The notes under the pieces: generated by a model
What the model was told of the DNA's origin: nothing
Seen by the model: only the letters and a program-made list of their open reading frames with translations
Database searches by the model: none
Shown here: piece after piece, positions 11,901-22,241 of the stretch
Layout of the letters: each line of letters begins with the position of its first letter
How positions within the stretch are numbered: position 1 is the stretch's first letter
NCBI GenBank assembly: GCA_022496805.1
Contig: CM040089.1
Coordinates: forward strand, 44,376,372-44,440,371
Length of the DNA stretch: 64,000 nt
Direction: 5' to 3'
Source of the DNA: Pohlia nutans
Taxonomy: Eukaryota > Streptophyta > Bryopsida > Bryales > Mniaceae
Made by a program: the position numbers and the translations under genes

Positions 11901-13179
11901 GCTTGTCTATAATGTATCTGTAGAGTCCAGTGTTTGGTTCACGTATGCCTTTTCCCACGATATTGTTGGGTCCATCGTAAACCAGGCACTGCTCTTTATC
12001 AAACACTAACACATATCCAGCATCCGCTATCTTTCCTACAGAAAGGAGATTTCTAGTAAGACCAGGCACGTAGTAAACGTCACTTATGTTTATTTCACCA
12101 CTGGGACCAAGATTTACAGAACCTGTTCCTTGAACAACAAGGTTCTCATTCCCAGCAGTCTGGACACTAGCTGTGCCTGGGGTGAGATTCAAGGTGGAAA
12201 AGACACTCCGGTCCCCACTGACATGGCGTGAGGCACCAGAGTCTACTAGCCATTCTTCTTTGTCAATGTCTAGGCCTGCTAACGCTACCTTGAAGACGTC
12301 TACCCCGGTGTCAGCTAAGTTATCGACCTCCTCGATGACCACGTTGGACTGAAAAGGTCTGGATGTGCTGCCTCGTCCCGGAGGTGAGGACTGACGAGCT
12401 TGGGCACGCTTCACAATCTCGGCAGCTAGGTCGCGGCAGTTACGGAGGATGTGACCTGGTCGACCACACCAGTTGCAGCACATAGAACGATCGTGGCGGA
12501 ATCCCACTTGCGGTAGTTGAGGGCGAGCGGTGAATCCGCTGGGGCGTGAATTCTGGTGAGAGAAACGCAGAGCCAGAGCTTCGTCTTTGCCGCTCACAAG
12601 ACCTGCACGCATTTTGTTCCGACTTTCATCCTGGAGTAGACGTGCAGACACTTGTTCAAACGTCGGTAGTACAGCGTTTGTACAAAAGCTTTGATAGACA
12701 GAATCAAAACTCGGTGGAAGTGAATTAAGCATGCGCTCAACCACTTCAGCTTCTGGGACTTGCTGGCCTATCCCAACCAGTTCGGCCTGAATGGATTGTA
12801 GCTGAGTGAGATATTCTGACACTGAGCCTCCTTCATGTAGTCGGATGGAGTTCAGCTTGTCTTTCAGCATGAGACGGGAAGCATTGTTCCCAGTCTGATA
12901 ACGAGCAGCTAATCTATTCCAAGCATCACGAGGATCGACACATAACTGTATTATAAAGTAAATGTCCTCCTTGACAGACAGAACAATGTCACTTAGAGCT
13001 TTCACTCTTCCCTGAGCGATGTCGGCTGGTTTACCAGGAACAGGGACGTTGTTACTGGTGGGGTCTACGTATTGCCAGACATTATTTTTGAGGAGGACCA
13101 TCTTCATCCTAAATTTCCAAGTCTGATAATTGGGAAAGCCTGTAAGTTTGCTTGACTCGGGACAGTCGCATGAAGCCAT
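8935..13179 (-). CDS. copia Gag-Pol polyprotein (1414 aa)
   Basis: Single intact ORF starting at ATG 13179. In order: an N-terminal Gag region of the UBN2/DUF4219 type (about 1-200); zinc knuckle CNWCGRPGHILRNC (CX2CX4HX4C, near 235); aspartic protease WLVDSGASRHVSG (near 310); integrase HHCC zinc finger (HRRLGH...CESC) and catalytic core with HADLCGD, SDRGGEF and NGVAERKNR; reverse transcriptase with ARLVARG, LDVKSAFLNG and YVDDVMITG; RNase H with YSDSDFAGD, SSAEAEYRAL and WCDNQSAI. The order protease-integrase-RT-RNase H defines Ty1/copia. No internal stops, so the element may be mobile or only recently silenced. Expression would come from the LTR at 13726-13447. Confidence 0.97.
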   Translation of the reverse strand: MASCDCPESSKLTGFPNYQTWKFRMKMVLLKNNVWQYVDPTSNNVPVPGKPADIAQGRVKALSDIVLSVKEDIYFIIQLCVDPRDAWNRLAARYQTGNNASRLMLKDKLNSIRLHEGGSVSEYLTQLQSIQAELVGIGQQVPEAEVVERMLNSLPPSFDSVYQSFCTNAVLPTFEQVSARLLQDESRNKMRAGLVSGKDEALALRFSHQNSRPSGFTARPQLPQVGFRHDRSMCCNWCGRPGHILRNCRDLAAEIVKRAQARQSSPPGRGSTSRPFQSNVVIEEVDNLADTGVDVFKVALAGLDIDKEEWLVDSGASRHVSGDRSVFSTLNLTPGTASVQTAGNENLVVQGTGSVNLGPSGEINISDVYYVPGLTRNLLSVGKIADAGYVLVFDKEQCLVYDGPNNIVGKGIREPNTGLYRYIIDKPAFPICAVQSPVIPLLWHRRLGHLNQQGVHLIGPNRLASGVPLMPGSDRLCESCLVGKQSRERARRTTERRATRPLALIHADLCGDIKPPSLGGSSYFASFTDDFSRFCFLKFLRRKSDTLQAFKVFKAWVENLLQRQIGGLRSDRGGEFLSGEFCAFLDAYGIGRELTQAYTPHQNGVAERKNRTLLEKGRSMVADARTPRFLWSEVVATANYLTNRSPTRSNAGGISPYQLLFGKAPDLSHLRIFGCVAYVHVPDETRTKLDPKTIPCVITGYSEESTAYRCYNPLTRRILISGDVKFDEHRFWYADNPGPRFPSVSLEPRHSGSATIEVLDPAYATTQDPTSPSSSHSPSHHPSSSHPPPASGSAPMHSSPSISGAPQPQAADAADQSASPPPGFPSFDDSDSTLGTPEVRVYTRRPPMAPPAPLTLQDSPPVPDVQLRRSSRECAPSTWVRDYASLVMCTADLVDAIHHVEEPHSYRQAATHPEWIRAMETELASIERNNTWTLVDLPPGSRPIHAKWVYKLKSGADGTPTYKARLVARGDEEVEGIDYQETFSPVVKWTTMRTLVSMAAQRQWTITHLDVKSAFLNGVLQEEVYLTQPPGFIQPGQETRVYKLHKSMYGLRQSPRAWNERIDSFLHKIGLTAAVYDPSLYVLRDGDLTVLLVIYVDDVMITGNHQSKNQWLIQTLCSTFDMTVLGRLNFYLGVQFHEAADGGILMSHRRYILKCLSDLGLTDCAGASVPMDPGTRLSTDMGAELVDPTYYRMCVGKLLHLQNTRPDIAFAVGLLSRFMMSPQKPHLDAALYVFRYLKLHASFAIHYQQGGDIVASGYSDSDFAGDMEERKSTSGFVFSLGTGPVSWRSKLQTEVAQSSAEAEYRALAEAGREAQWLRNMFEDMGVKVEGPTIIWCDNQSAIKMAKNPVMHARTKHIERHCHLIRDYVKKGRIRVEFVRSQEQAVDGLTKPLSKLRFIEVRDMLQMKDTLETKK

Positions 13180-13446
13180 GGCGAATGAGATGACTTGCTA
13201 CACTGACACTCTAGCTTGAGATACGACAAAATGACGACATTGAAATGATCGATGACAGAAGACAGAGGATAGAAGATTGATGCTAAGAATGAACCTATAT
13301 ATAGAAAGTTGTCTTCGCTCTGAGCAATGCTACAAGAGTAACGGTTTTGACCTTGACTAGGCTTGGAGCAGAAGCTCACACGTCCTTGTTGTAGGAGCAG
13401 TGCTCACCACACATACTAAATTAATTTCCCTCAAGCTCTGATACCA

Positions 13447-13726
13447 TGATGGAAATTTGCCTTTTCATAAAGACGTAAATCTCAGATGGTACCCTGTTTA
13501 GATTAACTTAATATATAGTAACATACGGTCGTAACAACCAAGCATGAGTTACTGTTACGTCTGTTACTTACTGTTACTAACTACAAAGTACCATACTGTT
13601 ACTAACTAACTTCACTACACACTAACTACACTGAGTGCACTTAATCTACCTAAAGAAGGCTCATTACTTTTACCTACCTAACGCCAGGTGTGTACCATCG
13701 ATGCAAGACTGGACTTTGGTCCAACA
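13447..13726 (-). repeat. 5' LTR of copia element (intact)
   Basis: 280 bp, TG...CA, uninterrupted copy of the LTR. It ends next to the primer-binding site on its inner side and the CTGCA target duplication on its outer side. It should carry the element's promoter. Confidence 0.95.
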
Positions 13727-13731
13727 CTGCA

Positions 13732-14838
13732 CTCCTCGCACAACACTGTTGGTGATGACAAAAGGAGCAACCCCGGCACCTTAAACAACAACCCATGCCG
13801 GGACCTCGGTGCTAAGTTAGTCGTCGTCGTCACCAGTCATCGTTTTCCCGCCCTGCCACCGAAAGAGACTCGTAAAATAATCGCAATTTCCACCACATTG
13901 TGCACACGGTAAGGTAGTTGTGCAGACAGAGAATCACACACACAGAAGAGAGCAGAATCATCAGTGAGAGTTCCACATGGACTCTGCCTAGAAAGTCTGG
14001 ACCCCCGGAAGTCGCAGTTTGTTTCGTCGGGCGTGTGCGTTGGTTGACAGACAATGTGGATCCAATACTGGCGAAATTCACGGGTAGTTATTATGGCTAC
14101 TAGGGACCGACCTTGTGCTTACCAGCAGCTACAGGCTGTGAACCTTTGGCAGATCTCGACGTTGGTCGTTCCTGTGTTTCGTAATGCCAAGTCATTCCTC
14201 TCTTTGTGTTTTCCGAATCTAGAGGGACGCTCCTTGAAGGCTCTGTCTGTGATGACCAGTCTCTGCTGGCGAGGGTACGTGTGCACACTTCTCTGTTCTT
14301 GTGAGGACGAAATGATTGAATTCGCACTGAGCGTAGGGGCTTGGAAACTAGGGTTCTTTTTGCTTTTTTCGCAAAGAGAGAAGATATGGAGCGCAGCATC
14401 TTTTACTTTTTCCAACATGGAGCTCGTTTTTTAGATGTCTAGTATTAAGGTCCGGTAGATCCACGAGATCCGTCCGTCTTGCTCTCGGGACAATCTGACA
14501 TGAACTCATGTGGTGATTGCAGGAATGAGTAGTGGTGCTCGTAGCAATGTGGAACAACCTGGACACTGTCGGTGGTGTATGGGGTTATGTGCAATTGGCT
14601 TTTGATGTTCTTCTGTGGCATTGGGGTGGTTTCTTATTATTATTATGACAAGAAAAAGAGCCATCGTTGACAAGAAAGAGTCTCCATGTGGGGAAGATGT
14701 GAAACCAGGGCAGAGTGGGAACCATGAACCGCCAGAAGCTGCAAGTGTTCGGCTCTGTAGCAATGCAGCGTACCGCTTTCGTTCTGGAGCTACCACATAA
14801 TTCACTCTTATCAATTGTCTCAGAAGGTTTCTACTACC
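13732..14838 (+). promoter_or_regulatory. upstream region and probable 5' leader of the formin gene
   Basis: No convincing coding exon. The string 'caattgtctcag' ending at 14823 has the look of a 3' splice site, so the start codon may follow a leader intron, with upstream exon(s) somewhere in 13.8-14.7 kb. If so, an upstream exon could also supply a signal peptide missing from the main ORF. The copia insertion bounds the upstream region about 1.1 kb from the start codon. Confidence 0.4.
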
Positions 14839-17800
14839 ATGTCAAATTTTACAGAGGGGGCCATTGCCAAAGCTCCTGTTAAAGCGCCAGCTCCAGTAGG
14901 AGCTCCAGAGGTGGGCGCTTTTGTGCCTCCTCCCGAGGTGGGCGCTTTGGCCGCAGCAGCGAAACCTCAGGCCTCGTTTTCGATCTCATGGCTGGGCATT
15001 GCGGGCATACTGGCCGCCTTTCTCGTGCTCACCACCGTGGCCATTGCTTATTTCTGGTACAAGAGGAACCTGTACAAGAAGGCGTTGCAGGAGCAACGAA
15101 ACTTCTACATGCAAAACGCGGCCAGCCAGATCCGGGAAGGCTGGTCTGATGATGATGAGGAGCAGTCGAACCGCAAGTCCAAACGAGGGTTATTCAGTGG
15201 CTTGGGAGATTCCGACAGGATTGTGGACATCCCTGTCTACACCCGGGAGCCGAAACTGCGGCGTTCCAGGGACAAGATCATGCCTGGGAGTTTCAGGGAC
15301 AAGCACATGACCAGGTGCTTTGATTCCAACCAGGGTGAGGTTTTCTACACGGGGGAAGAAGGCTCGCAAATGGGAGTGCGATATAGCAGAGAAGAGCTTG
15401 GCAACATTGAGATCTTAACGCGCGTTTCGACCCCGCCGAAGAAGGACTTGGCTCCTGGCAAGCAGAAGAGGAAAGCTGAGAGTGACTCCGCGAGCTTGCT
15501 GGGAACTCTCAGCAGGTCGCACACCATCGCTGCATCCCCAGCCAAGGAGATGGACAAACACAAGAAGCTCGGTCGATGGACGTTGCGAACATTCTCGTTG
15601 CCAGCGTACCATCGTAAATCATCTCAAGAAGCCATTGTGACAAGCTGGGGTCTGAATGGAGAAAGCAAGGTTGAAGAAGCGCAAAATAAAGATGTTAGCA
15701 ATAGTCCTTTGACACTGCATCCGAGTTCGTTGCCTGCTTCCCCAGTTTACAGCTTTTCCCCAAATCTCACTGCGGCGCCGTGGTGTCGAAAGCCGTCTCG
15801 GCTTTCTGCTGCAATCCACAACCCGACATTCGTCGTGCCGCCGTCCACCCCTCCTCGTCCTCTCCCTCTCCCTGTCACGCTGGATGACACCCCGGAGAAG
15901 ACTCTGAGCGAGCTTCGTCGGGCTCTGAAGCACGCAGAGTCGAAATGGACAATTGCAAACTATTGTCCTGCTCCTCCTCCACCTCCTCTTCCTGTGCCAT
16001 TTCAGGCCCCAGCCTCTCCCCCACCTCCACCTCCACCTCCGCCACTGCGCCGTTCACCGTTAGGAACGCCATCTCTGTCTGATGTAAATAATAACCCTCC
16101 GTCGTTTCGTGATCTGGTTCAAGCTCCACCACCTCCTCCTCCACCTCCACCCCCTCGCAGGTCCGTCACTCTGCCTCCGAAGCTGCTACTACGAGGCCCT
16201 CCTCCACCTCCACCACCACCTCCTCCTCTGTCATCCCCGACTCGAAAATTCACACCTCCTCCATCACCTCCATCACCTCCTCCATTGCCAGATGGTGAAG
16301 GGATGAAGTTGACAACACCGCCTGCATCTCCTCCACCTCCTCCACTGCCTGTGACTGTAAGGCCCAAGCTCACTCCACTGACGTTACCAGGAAGACCTGA
16401 CCTGGTGGAGAGTTTGGAGGAGTTTCGCAATGAGCAACGGTTTTCCAAGCGTCACCAGAAGATGAGGCCTCTGCATTGGGACAAACTGAAGCCGGATTCG
16501 CAGACTGTGTGGGATAACATCAGCAACTCCATGGAGTAAGTCTCGCAATCAATTGGCAATGCTCTCTCTACTTCGGAATTATGTTGTGGAAGAAGAGGCA
16601 TTGATTCACATTTTGTTGATGGTGCAGGTTGGATGAAGAAATGATTGAGAATCTGTTTGGTGTGTCGTCACGAGCCACTGCGAGCGGTGTGAAGAGATTT
16701 GCTTCTTCCACAGCTGCATCTGACAAGACTGAAATTCTCGATCCGAGAAAAGCTCACAATATTGCTATCCAGCTCCGTGCACGCGGCTTATCAAGGGTAG
16801 AAGTCTGTGATGCTTTGATCGAGGGTGAGTTTCCTTTCTATGCATGTTTGCACATATCACTTTTTTTTTTTTTTTCCTTTGGTAGATCTGCTTGCAAATC
16901 AGCATTAGTGCCAGTCTTTAGGGGGTTGTCAGAGTGCCATCTTGTGAGGGGAGACTCTGCAAGGTGGTTCCTACATGTTGGCATGCCACAACTGCGAGAC
17001 TCTCACCAAAATAGTTGCTTTCTACTCGTGAATTGAAATTGTGGAGTTCTGCCACCGCCTTTCAAGGAGACATGGCCATGTCCTCGCTCCGAAGCTTGGT
17101 GCAGAAGCTCGCATAAAAACTGGAGCAAATATTTGCACTCTGACACCGCCTTTCACTTAGTGGCCAACAAAGACAGTGGATATCTCGATACTTTGAGCTG
17201 ACATATTTCCAGTCTGCCCAAATGGTAGAAAGTGGTTGCAAGGAGCTGAAATAAATCATTTAGGAAGCTTCAAGGAAGGTTACAAAATGTGTCCTACATG
17301 ATTTTGAAATGCTAGATATATATAGACATAATTTTTCAATGATAGAGTTATGTTTTGAAAGTTAGTAGAATCGGCTATTAGCTTCCCCAAGTGGACTATG
17401 GTTAATTCACAAAATTGTAAGGTAGAAACACAACTTTTTTGCATCTCCATTATAAATTACGCAAGGGCAATTGAAGAGAGTGAGTTTCTTCATGTTGCAG
17501 GCGATGGTCTGGGCCAGGAGACCTTGGAGCTTCTGGTAAAAATGACTCCCACGGAGGAAGAGGTGTCCAAGTTCCAAGAGTTTAAAGGTGACTCCACACT
17601 GCTGGGTCCAGCAGATCGCTTCATCCTGGGACTACTTCAGATTCCTAGTGCGTTTGATCGCCTTGACGCTATGCTTTACAGGGTATCGTTTCAGGAAGAG
17701 CTTCAGCACATCCAGGAGACAATACGCTCACTTGAGGTAAATGAAACACACCTCTCACCTCATCTGTTGTGACCATGGGTTGAGGTAAACCACCCTATTT

Positions 17801-18860
17801 ACGGTAGGTCATATGGGGATTTTCTTTTGTTCAATTTTATTTTATTTTTGGACCAACACATACATGCAATGTTCTTTTCTGATTCGAGTGATATAAACTT
17901 TGGCCTCTTCTGAATCATATGATCAATGGAATGGCTCATTTAAAACCCCCCGGGGGGCTAATGAATTCTGCATGGTGTTGGATGGTAAAGATGGCGTGCA
18001 AGGAGCTGAAGGGAAGCAGGACGTTCACGAAACTACTGGAGGCAGTGCTAAAAACAGGCAACCGGCTGAACATGGGCACATTTCGAGGAGATGCCAAGGC
18101 TTTCAAGCTAGACACGCTTCTAAAACTGGCAGACGTGAAAGGAGTAGATGGGAAGACGACGCTCCTGCACTTCGTGATCCAAGAGATCATAAAAGCAGAA
18201 GGGGCTCGAGCTGCGCGTCTGGCCGGGTTCTACGACGCCACGACGCCCACCAGCGCAAGCTCAACATGCACCACTCCCAACAGTGGATCAACTCCTTCCT
18301 CACCTCTTTCCCATTTCGCCCGAAGCATGGAATTGGAGCTCGAGAGAGCCCAAAACGACGAAGGCAAAGATGACTTCCGGAAGATCGGAATGGACGTGGT
18401 GCGAGGGATTCCAACCGAGTTGGATCATGTCAGGAAGGCCGGCGCTTTGGACATTCTGTCGCTCACTTTGGCTGTGAACCGGCTCCATTCTGGCTTGGAA
18501 GACATGAAGAGCACGTTGCAGAAACTGGAAGCTGGCACCACCAGTGACGATGTGTTCCGGGAGAGTATGGTGGCGTTTGTGACTGAGGCTGAGGCGGAGG
18601 TCCGGGTAGTGCAAAGAGATTTAGACGTAGTGTTAGCGAGTGTAAAGGACATTAGTATATACTTTTATGGAGAGGCAGACACCGCCAAGAGCACACAGCC
18701 TCTGAAAGTGTTTGTGGTCATGCGAGAGTTTCTTGCCATGTTGGAGCAAGCTTGTCGAGACGTGATGAAGACCAGCGCTTCTGCTTCCCTCACCTCGTTG
18801 CCGTCCTCCCGGCGCCCCGGTCTCCCTACAAAATCAGCGCCAGCCCCAGCCCACCGGTGA
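14839..18860 (+). CDS. class I formin (FH1-FH2), four coding exons
   Basis: Exons 14839-16535, 16628-16824, 17501-17736 and 17991-18860 join in frame (phases 2, 1, 0) into 999 residues. Formins nucleate and processively elongate actin filaments; class I plant formins do this from the plasma membrane. Visible: a short Ala/Pro-rich N-terminus with repeated PEVGA motifs; one membrane span at about 49-74 (SWLGIAGILAAFLVLTTV) followed by basic residues; a linker; FH1 with at least six polyproline runs (about 370-510) that would bind profilin-actin; FH2 from about 535 (MRPLHWDKLK) through GNRLNMGTFRGDA, FKLDTLLKLADVKG and DGKTTLLHFVIQEI to about 970. No cleavable signal peptide precedes the span in this model, unlike typical class I members, so an upstream exon is possible. 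Introns 1-3 are 92, 676 and 254 nt with GT-AG ends. Confidence 0.92.
16825..17500 (+). other. formin intron 2
   Basis: 676-nt intron with GTGAGT donor and 'cttcatgttgcag' acceptor. It holds a poly-T run near 16861 and a degenerate duplication around 'ctgccaccgcctttca' and 'ctgacaccgcctttca' (about 17050 and 17141). No gene inside. Confidence 0.8.
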
Positions 18861-18904
18861 GCCTGGTATCTCTATTCCCTAAATTTTGCTAGCCAAGCGA
18901 AGTC

Positions 18905-19030
18905 TGGTTGGTATCCAGAAGCAAAATACCAGTCAAGAGTGGTTTGGCTGGTATCTGGAAGCAAATTATCAGCCATGAGTGGTTTGGCTGGTATCCACAA
19001 GCAAAATACCAGCCATGAGTGGTTTGGTTG
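18905..19030. repeat. 40-bp tandem repeat, three copies, in formin 3' flank
   Basis: The unit 'ggtatccagaagcaaaatac...gtggtttggct' recurs with a 40-bp period three times directly downstream of the formin stop codon. If the 3' UTR reaches this far, the repeat would be in the mRNA. Confidence 0.75.
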
Positions 19031-19460
19031 ACAAAAAGTCTTCTGAAGTCAAAACGGGACTTCAGTTTTTAGCAAGGAATTTGAGGATAGCAGCCACCGG
19101 TGGAAATGCTGAGGTGAAGGTGGAGCGGGTTTTTTTTCCACAGGGATTGTAGATACACGTCTGGCTGGAGCTTCCTTCTGGCCCTTGTCCTTCTTGTACC
19201 ATCTACCCATGTTCATTTTTCTCACAAAATTGAGATGTATTAAACAGATTAAGCACCGTGGAAATTGGTGCTTGTAACATCCAACAACTCACTGCGTATT
19301 TATTATTATGGATTCCACATCCTGGGCATGTTTTCTTTTGGCTTTGGTAAGATTTGAGGCTCTGTTTCCTTATCTCTGTGGATCTTTCATGTTGTGGGAT
19401 CTGCTAAGGCTATAATCTTTCTGAAGAGGATTATGGTAAGAGTGTCCTCAATGCAACAGT
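19031..19460. other. formin 3' flank
   Basis: No ORF. Probably contains the formin polyadenylation region; no single strong AATAAA-type signal stands out. Confidence 0.3.
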
Positions 19461-19738
19461 AGGGGTTGTCACACCTCTCCTGAGAAGATTGATTCTATGG
19501 AGATTGAGAACCTTGCGAGAGAAATGTGGACCATGTGAAGGATGAGAATGGACACGGCTTGTTAATCTTCTCCACAGCTTCTCAATTTTCACGGTTTCTC
19601 AATCTTCACGCCCATTCTGAGGAGAAGAATGAAACTTCTTAATCTTCGGAAAATGGGTCCTCCACAAATCAAGGAGAAAGTGCCACGTACGCATTCTCTG
19701 AAGATTGAGAATGGGAAGAAAGAGGTGTGACACCCCCT
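19461..19738. mobile_element. MITE with 3-bp duplication AGT
   Basis: Ends AGGGGTTGTCACACCTCT and inverse AGAGGTGTGACACCCCCT, flanked on each side by AGT (19458-19460 and 19739-19741). The interior is rich in 'gattgagaa' and 'tctcaatcttc' inverted segments. About 278 bp, no ORF. Superfamily uncertain; a 3-bp duplication suggests a PIF/Harbinger- or CACTA-like source. Confidence 0.7.
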
Positions 19739-19741
19739 AGT

Positions 19742-20739
19742 ATATCGTATGATACTTGGCAAAATGGATGAAAAGTGTTTAATCCCTAAACGTCCCTAGG
19801 ACTCTATATGTGAAATTGTTCATATAATTTGTCTCATGTATTGGAATACCACGATGTACTCAAATATGTTGAGTATTCAAATATAGTATACTTAAATATA
19901 TTGGTGTAGTGAAATATGGTAGCAATCACATACATGCATGCAAAAATACATGGCTAAAGAGGGCCTTTGGGATGTTTTGGGGTTAAATATAATTTCTTTG
20001 TTATGAAGCTTGAGTCAACACTTGATATTTTCTTTTTAAATAGAGCCTTCTAAAGTATTCTCTATAACTAAGTTTAGGTGAACACATGTGATGGAATCTT
20101 GTCCTATATTCTACATGTGGTAGTTTATGATTGGTCCATTGACTATTTACTGTGCACATGTTAATTAGTACTAATTCTACTTTGATGTGTAGAGTTGTGC
20201 TGAAAACGCCTTAATAGGTATGAAGGTGAGCATATCCAATTATGTCCTTATTCCAATTCTGCACTCTATAATGAATTCCTAATTTCACCCTAAATTTGAT
20301 TTAATTCCACCTCAATTCAAGTGAATACTAAATGTAGTACATACGTAATAGGTGGAATTGTGTGTAAATGGGGCAGTTTCAAGGTACAAAGAATGAGGAT
20401 GAGATCACAAGGTGGTGGTTAGGCAATTAAGGTAATTAAGGAAGCAATTTAGCATAGACAATAAAGTAGCTTCTTTGGGTGTAAATGGGACGGTTTAAGA
20501 TTACTTCTCTATTTACTATAGGTTGACTTTGAATGATTATATAGAGCATTTTTGATATGCTCATGGCCCCCACCTAAAAGTAGTTCTATACTTTCATGGC
20601 AAACCACTTTGAAAATTCATAAAAATTACAAATTTTATCTGAAAAATATGATTTCACTTGGACTCAATTCCACTAAGATTTATCTTTCTTTCAAAAATTT
20701 GTGACACACTTAGTATCTTCTCCAAGATGTTCATATTAC
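19742..20739. other. intergenic
   Basis: AT-rich, no supported ORF. The phrase 'atattggtgtagtgaaatatgg' near 19900 resembles 'atattttggtgtagtaacatac' near 51665, so a short dispersed repeat is present. Confidence 0.4.
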
Positions 20740-20743
20740 TTAA

Positions 20744-21284
20744 CCCTTTGACGCGCTTGCGTCCATACAATGGACGATGAACACATTGTAAGTCTTCTCT
20801 TGACTACATCCCGTACAGTTTTTCATTCATCCAAATTTTCCTAGGTTCTTGTGCTAGTTGACTACCATTTGTACAGTATGCATCTTCAAAATAAGATATT
20901 GTGATTTTTTTTTAAATGACAAAATTGGTTTATGTCAAGTTTCATTCTTAGTTCAAAAAGTGAGACCTTAACAATGATTTTCCAAAATAAGTAGAATCAA
21001 ATAATGGAAATTATACCATTTCATAGTGCATCTTATTCCAAATTTGTTCTAATTTTTTTTTAATGAAAAATTGTTAATTTGGAAATTTTAAGTGAATTTC
21101 AAAAGAAAACCTTGCAAAATTAATTAAAAACTATTAATAAAAAATATGATAAATCCAACCGTACAGATGTGATCTACACATTGAGATTTACAACTTTTCT
21201 TTATAAATCAACTCCATTTTTGTGATGCATCAAAGATTTTATAACACATCTTTGAAATCGGTGGTGGATCTGGACATTAAAGGG
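20744..21284. mobile_element. TTAA-flanked MITE, 540-bp family (copy 1)
   Basis: 541 bp between TTAA (20740-20743) and TTAA (21285-21288). Ends CCCTTTGACGCGC and inverse CCCTTTAATGTCC. Carries a subterminal near-palindrome of the GTCCATA...ATGGAC type. Same family as 26039-27541, 30435-30864, 33890-34429 and 49386-49925. No transposase coding. Confidence 0.85.
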
Positions 21285-21288
21285 TTAA

Positions 21289-21794
21289 ATGGATGGTAAG
21301 AGACACTTTCCTCTGTGAAAGGGATGAATGAGTTGAATATGTGTAGCACAGTGTTTCTTTTATTGGCTAAATATAGCCAAATTTCGACCTGAAATAGTGT
21401 GCTTCATTATCACTGAAGGGAATAAAGATGAAATAGTGTGTCTCTGTGGCCAATGTTCACTTCTGATTGAGAACCGTGTAGCCTAAAAAAATTCATTTGC
21501 AGCCAAAATTTTGTCCATCTTTCTTCCTGAATGAAACATGCTTCTTGAAGTGTTTTTCAAAAATAGCCACCTTAGTGAATTACCATCAAAAATCATCGCC
21601 AATACTTTCATAAGTTGATATCCTTAAAAAAACACTGGTTACTGCAGCATTTATGTTCATGATCATGCCACTATATGGGCTACAGTATGACTCACATCTA
21701 CATGGTGTACTTCTCAAACGGGTAGGTATTGTACAGTAGCTCTTTTTGAGCTTTAGCGCAGCTTACTTGTTAGAGGTTTGACCCACAACTGTAC
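21289..21794. other. intergenic
   Basis: No supported gene or clear repeat. Confidence 0.35.
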
Positions 21795-21962
21795 TACCAT
21801 ACCCGCGCATAGCAAGTTCGTACAAGAATGATTGTTGACGAAATGTATTTTGCCACGTGTCACATAGGCATTGGTTGTAACACACAAAATAGTCTAGGTG
21901 GCACCAACATAATTAAAGTATTCGCCACAGTAGTTGTACAAACCTGCAATGAGGGTACGGTA
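21795..21962. mobile_element. MITE, TACCATACCCGC ends
   Basis: Inverted ends of about 30 bp: TACCATACCCGCGCATAGCA...GTACAA and, inverted, TACCGTACCCTCATTGCAGG...GTACAA. A related but diverged copy in opposite orientation lies near 30014-30199. Confidence 0.6.
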
Positions 21963-22241
21963 TCACTTGACTGAAGTCTTCTTGCCAACATGCAGAAACC
22001 AGATGAGCAATTGTACACCTTGCATCTGCCCTGTCATCCCCTGAAAATTGTGATTTCGTATCAACATGGAGTCCTGCCGTTCAACACATTGATCCATTTG
22101 TTGCTCACCTACCACAACACATGATGTAGTCCCTGCATTCTGGCCTCAAATTTAAATCTCTACAAGCTTGGTGAAGATCTACAACCTGCCTGGCCATAAG
22201 TTATTTCTGTAGCTATTCTTGCCAGGAAAAGTGTCACCAAA

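Larger units (their letters stand above)
7442..13726 (-). mobile_element. full-length Ty1/copia LTR retrotransposon
   Basis: Complete element on the minus strand, 6285 bp including a later MITE insertion. The 5-bp target duplication CTGCA lies at 7437-7441 and 13727-13731. LTRs begin TG and end CA. The primer-binding site, TGGTATCAGAGC on the minus strand (13446-13435), directly follows the 5' LTR and matches the classic plant initiator-Met tRNA site. A purine tract (complement of 8142-8147) precedes the 3' LTR. One open Gag-Pol ORF runs 13179-8935. The two LTRs differ at three positions in 280 by my reading, so the insertion is recent. It sits about 1.1 kb upstream of the formin start codon. 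Confidence 0.97.

Noticed and set aside
9183..12009. Plus-strand ORFs inside the copia region
   Set aside because: All lie opposite the Gag-Pol frame and show no domain.
16109..16448. Long ORFs in other frames and on the minus strand over the formin exon (Gly- or His/Leu-rich)
   Set aside because: They are shadows of the polyproline repeats.
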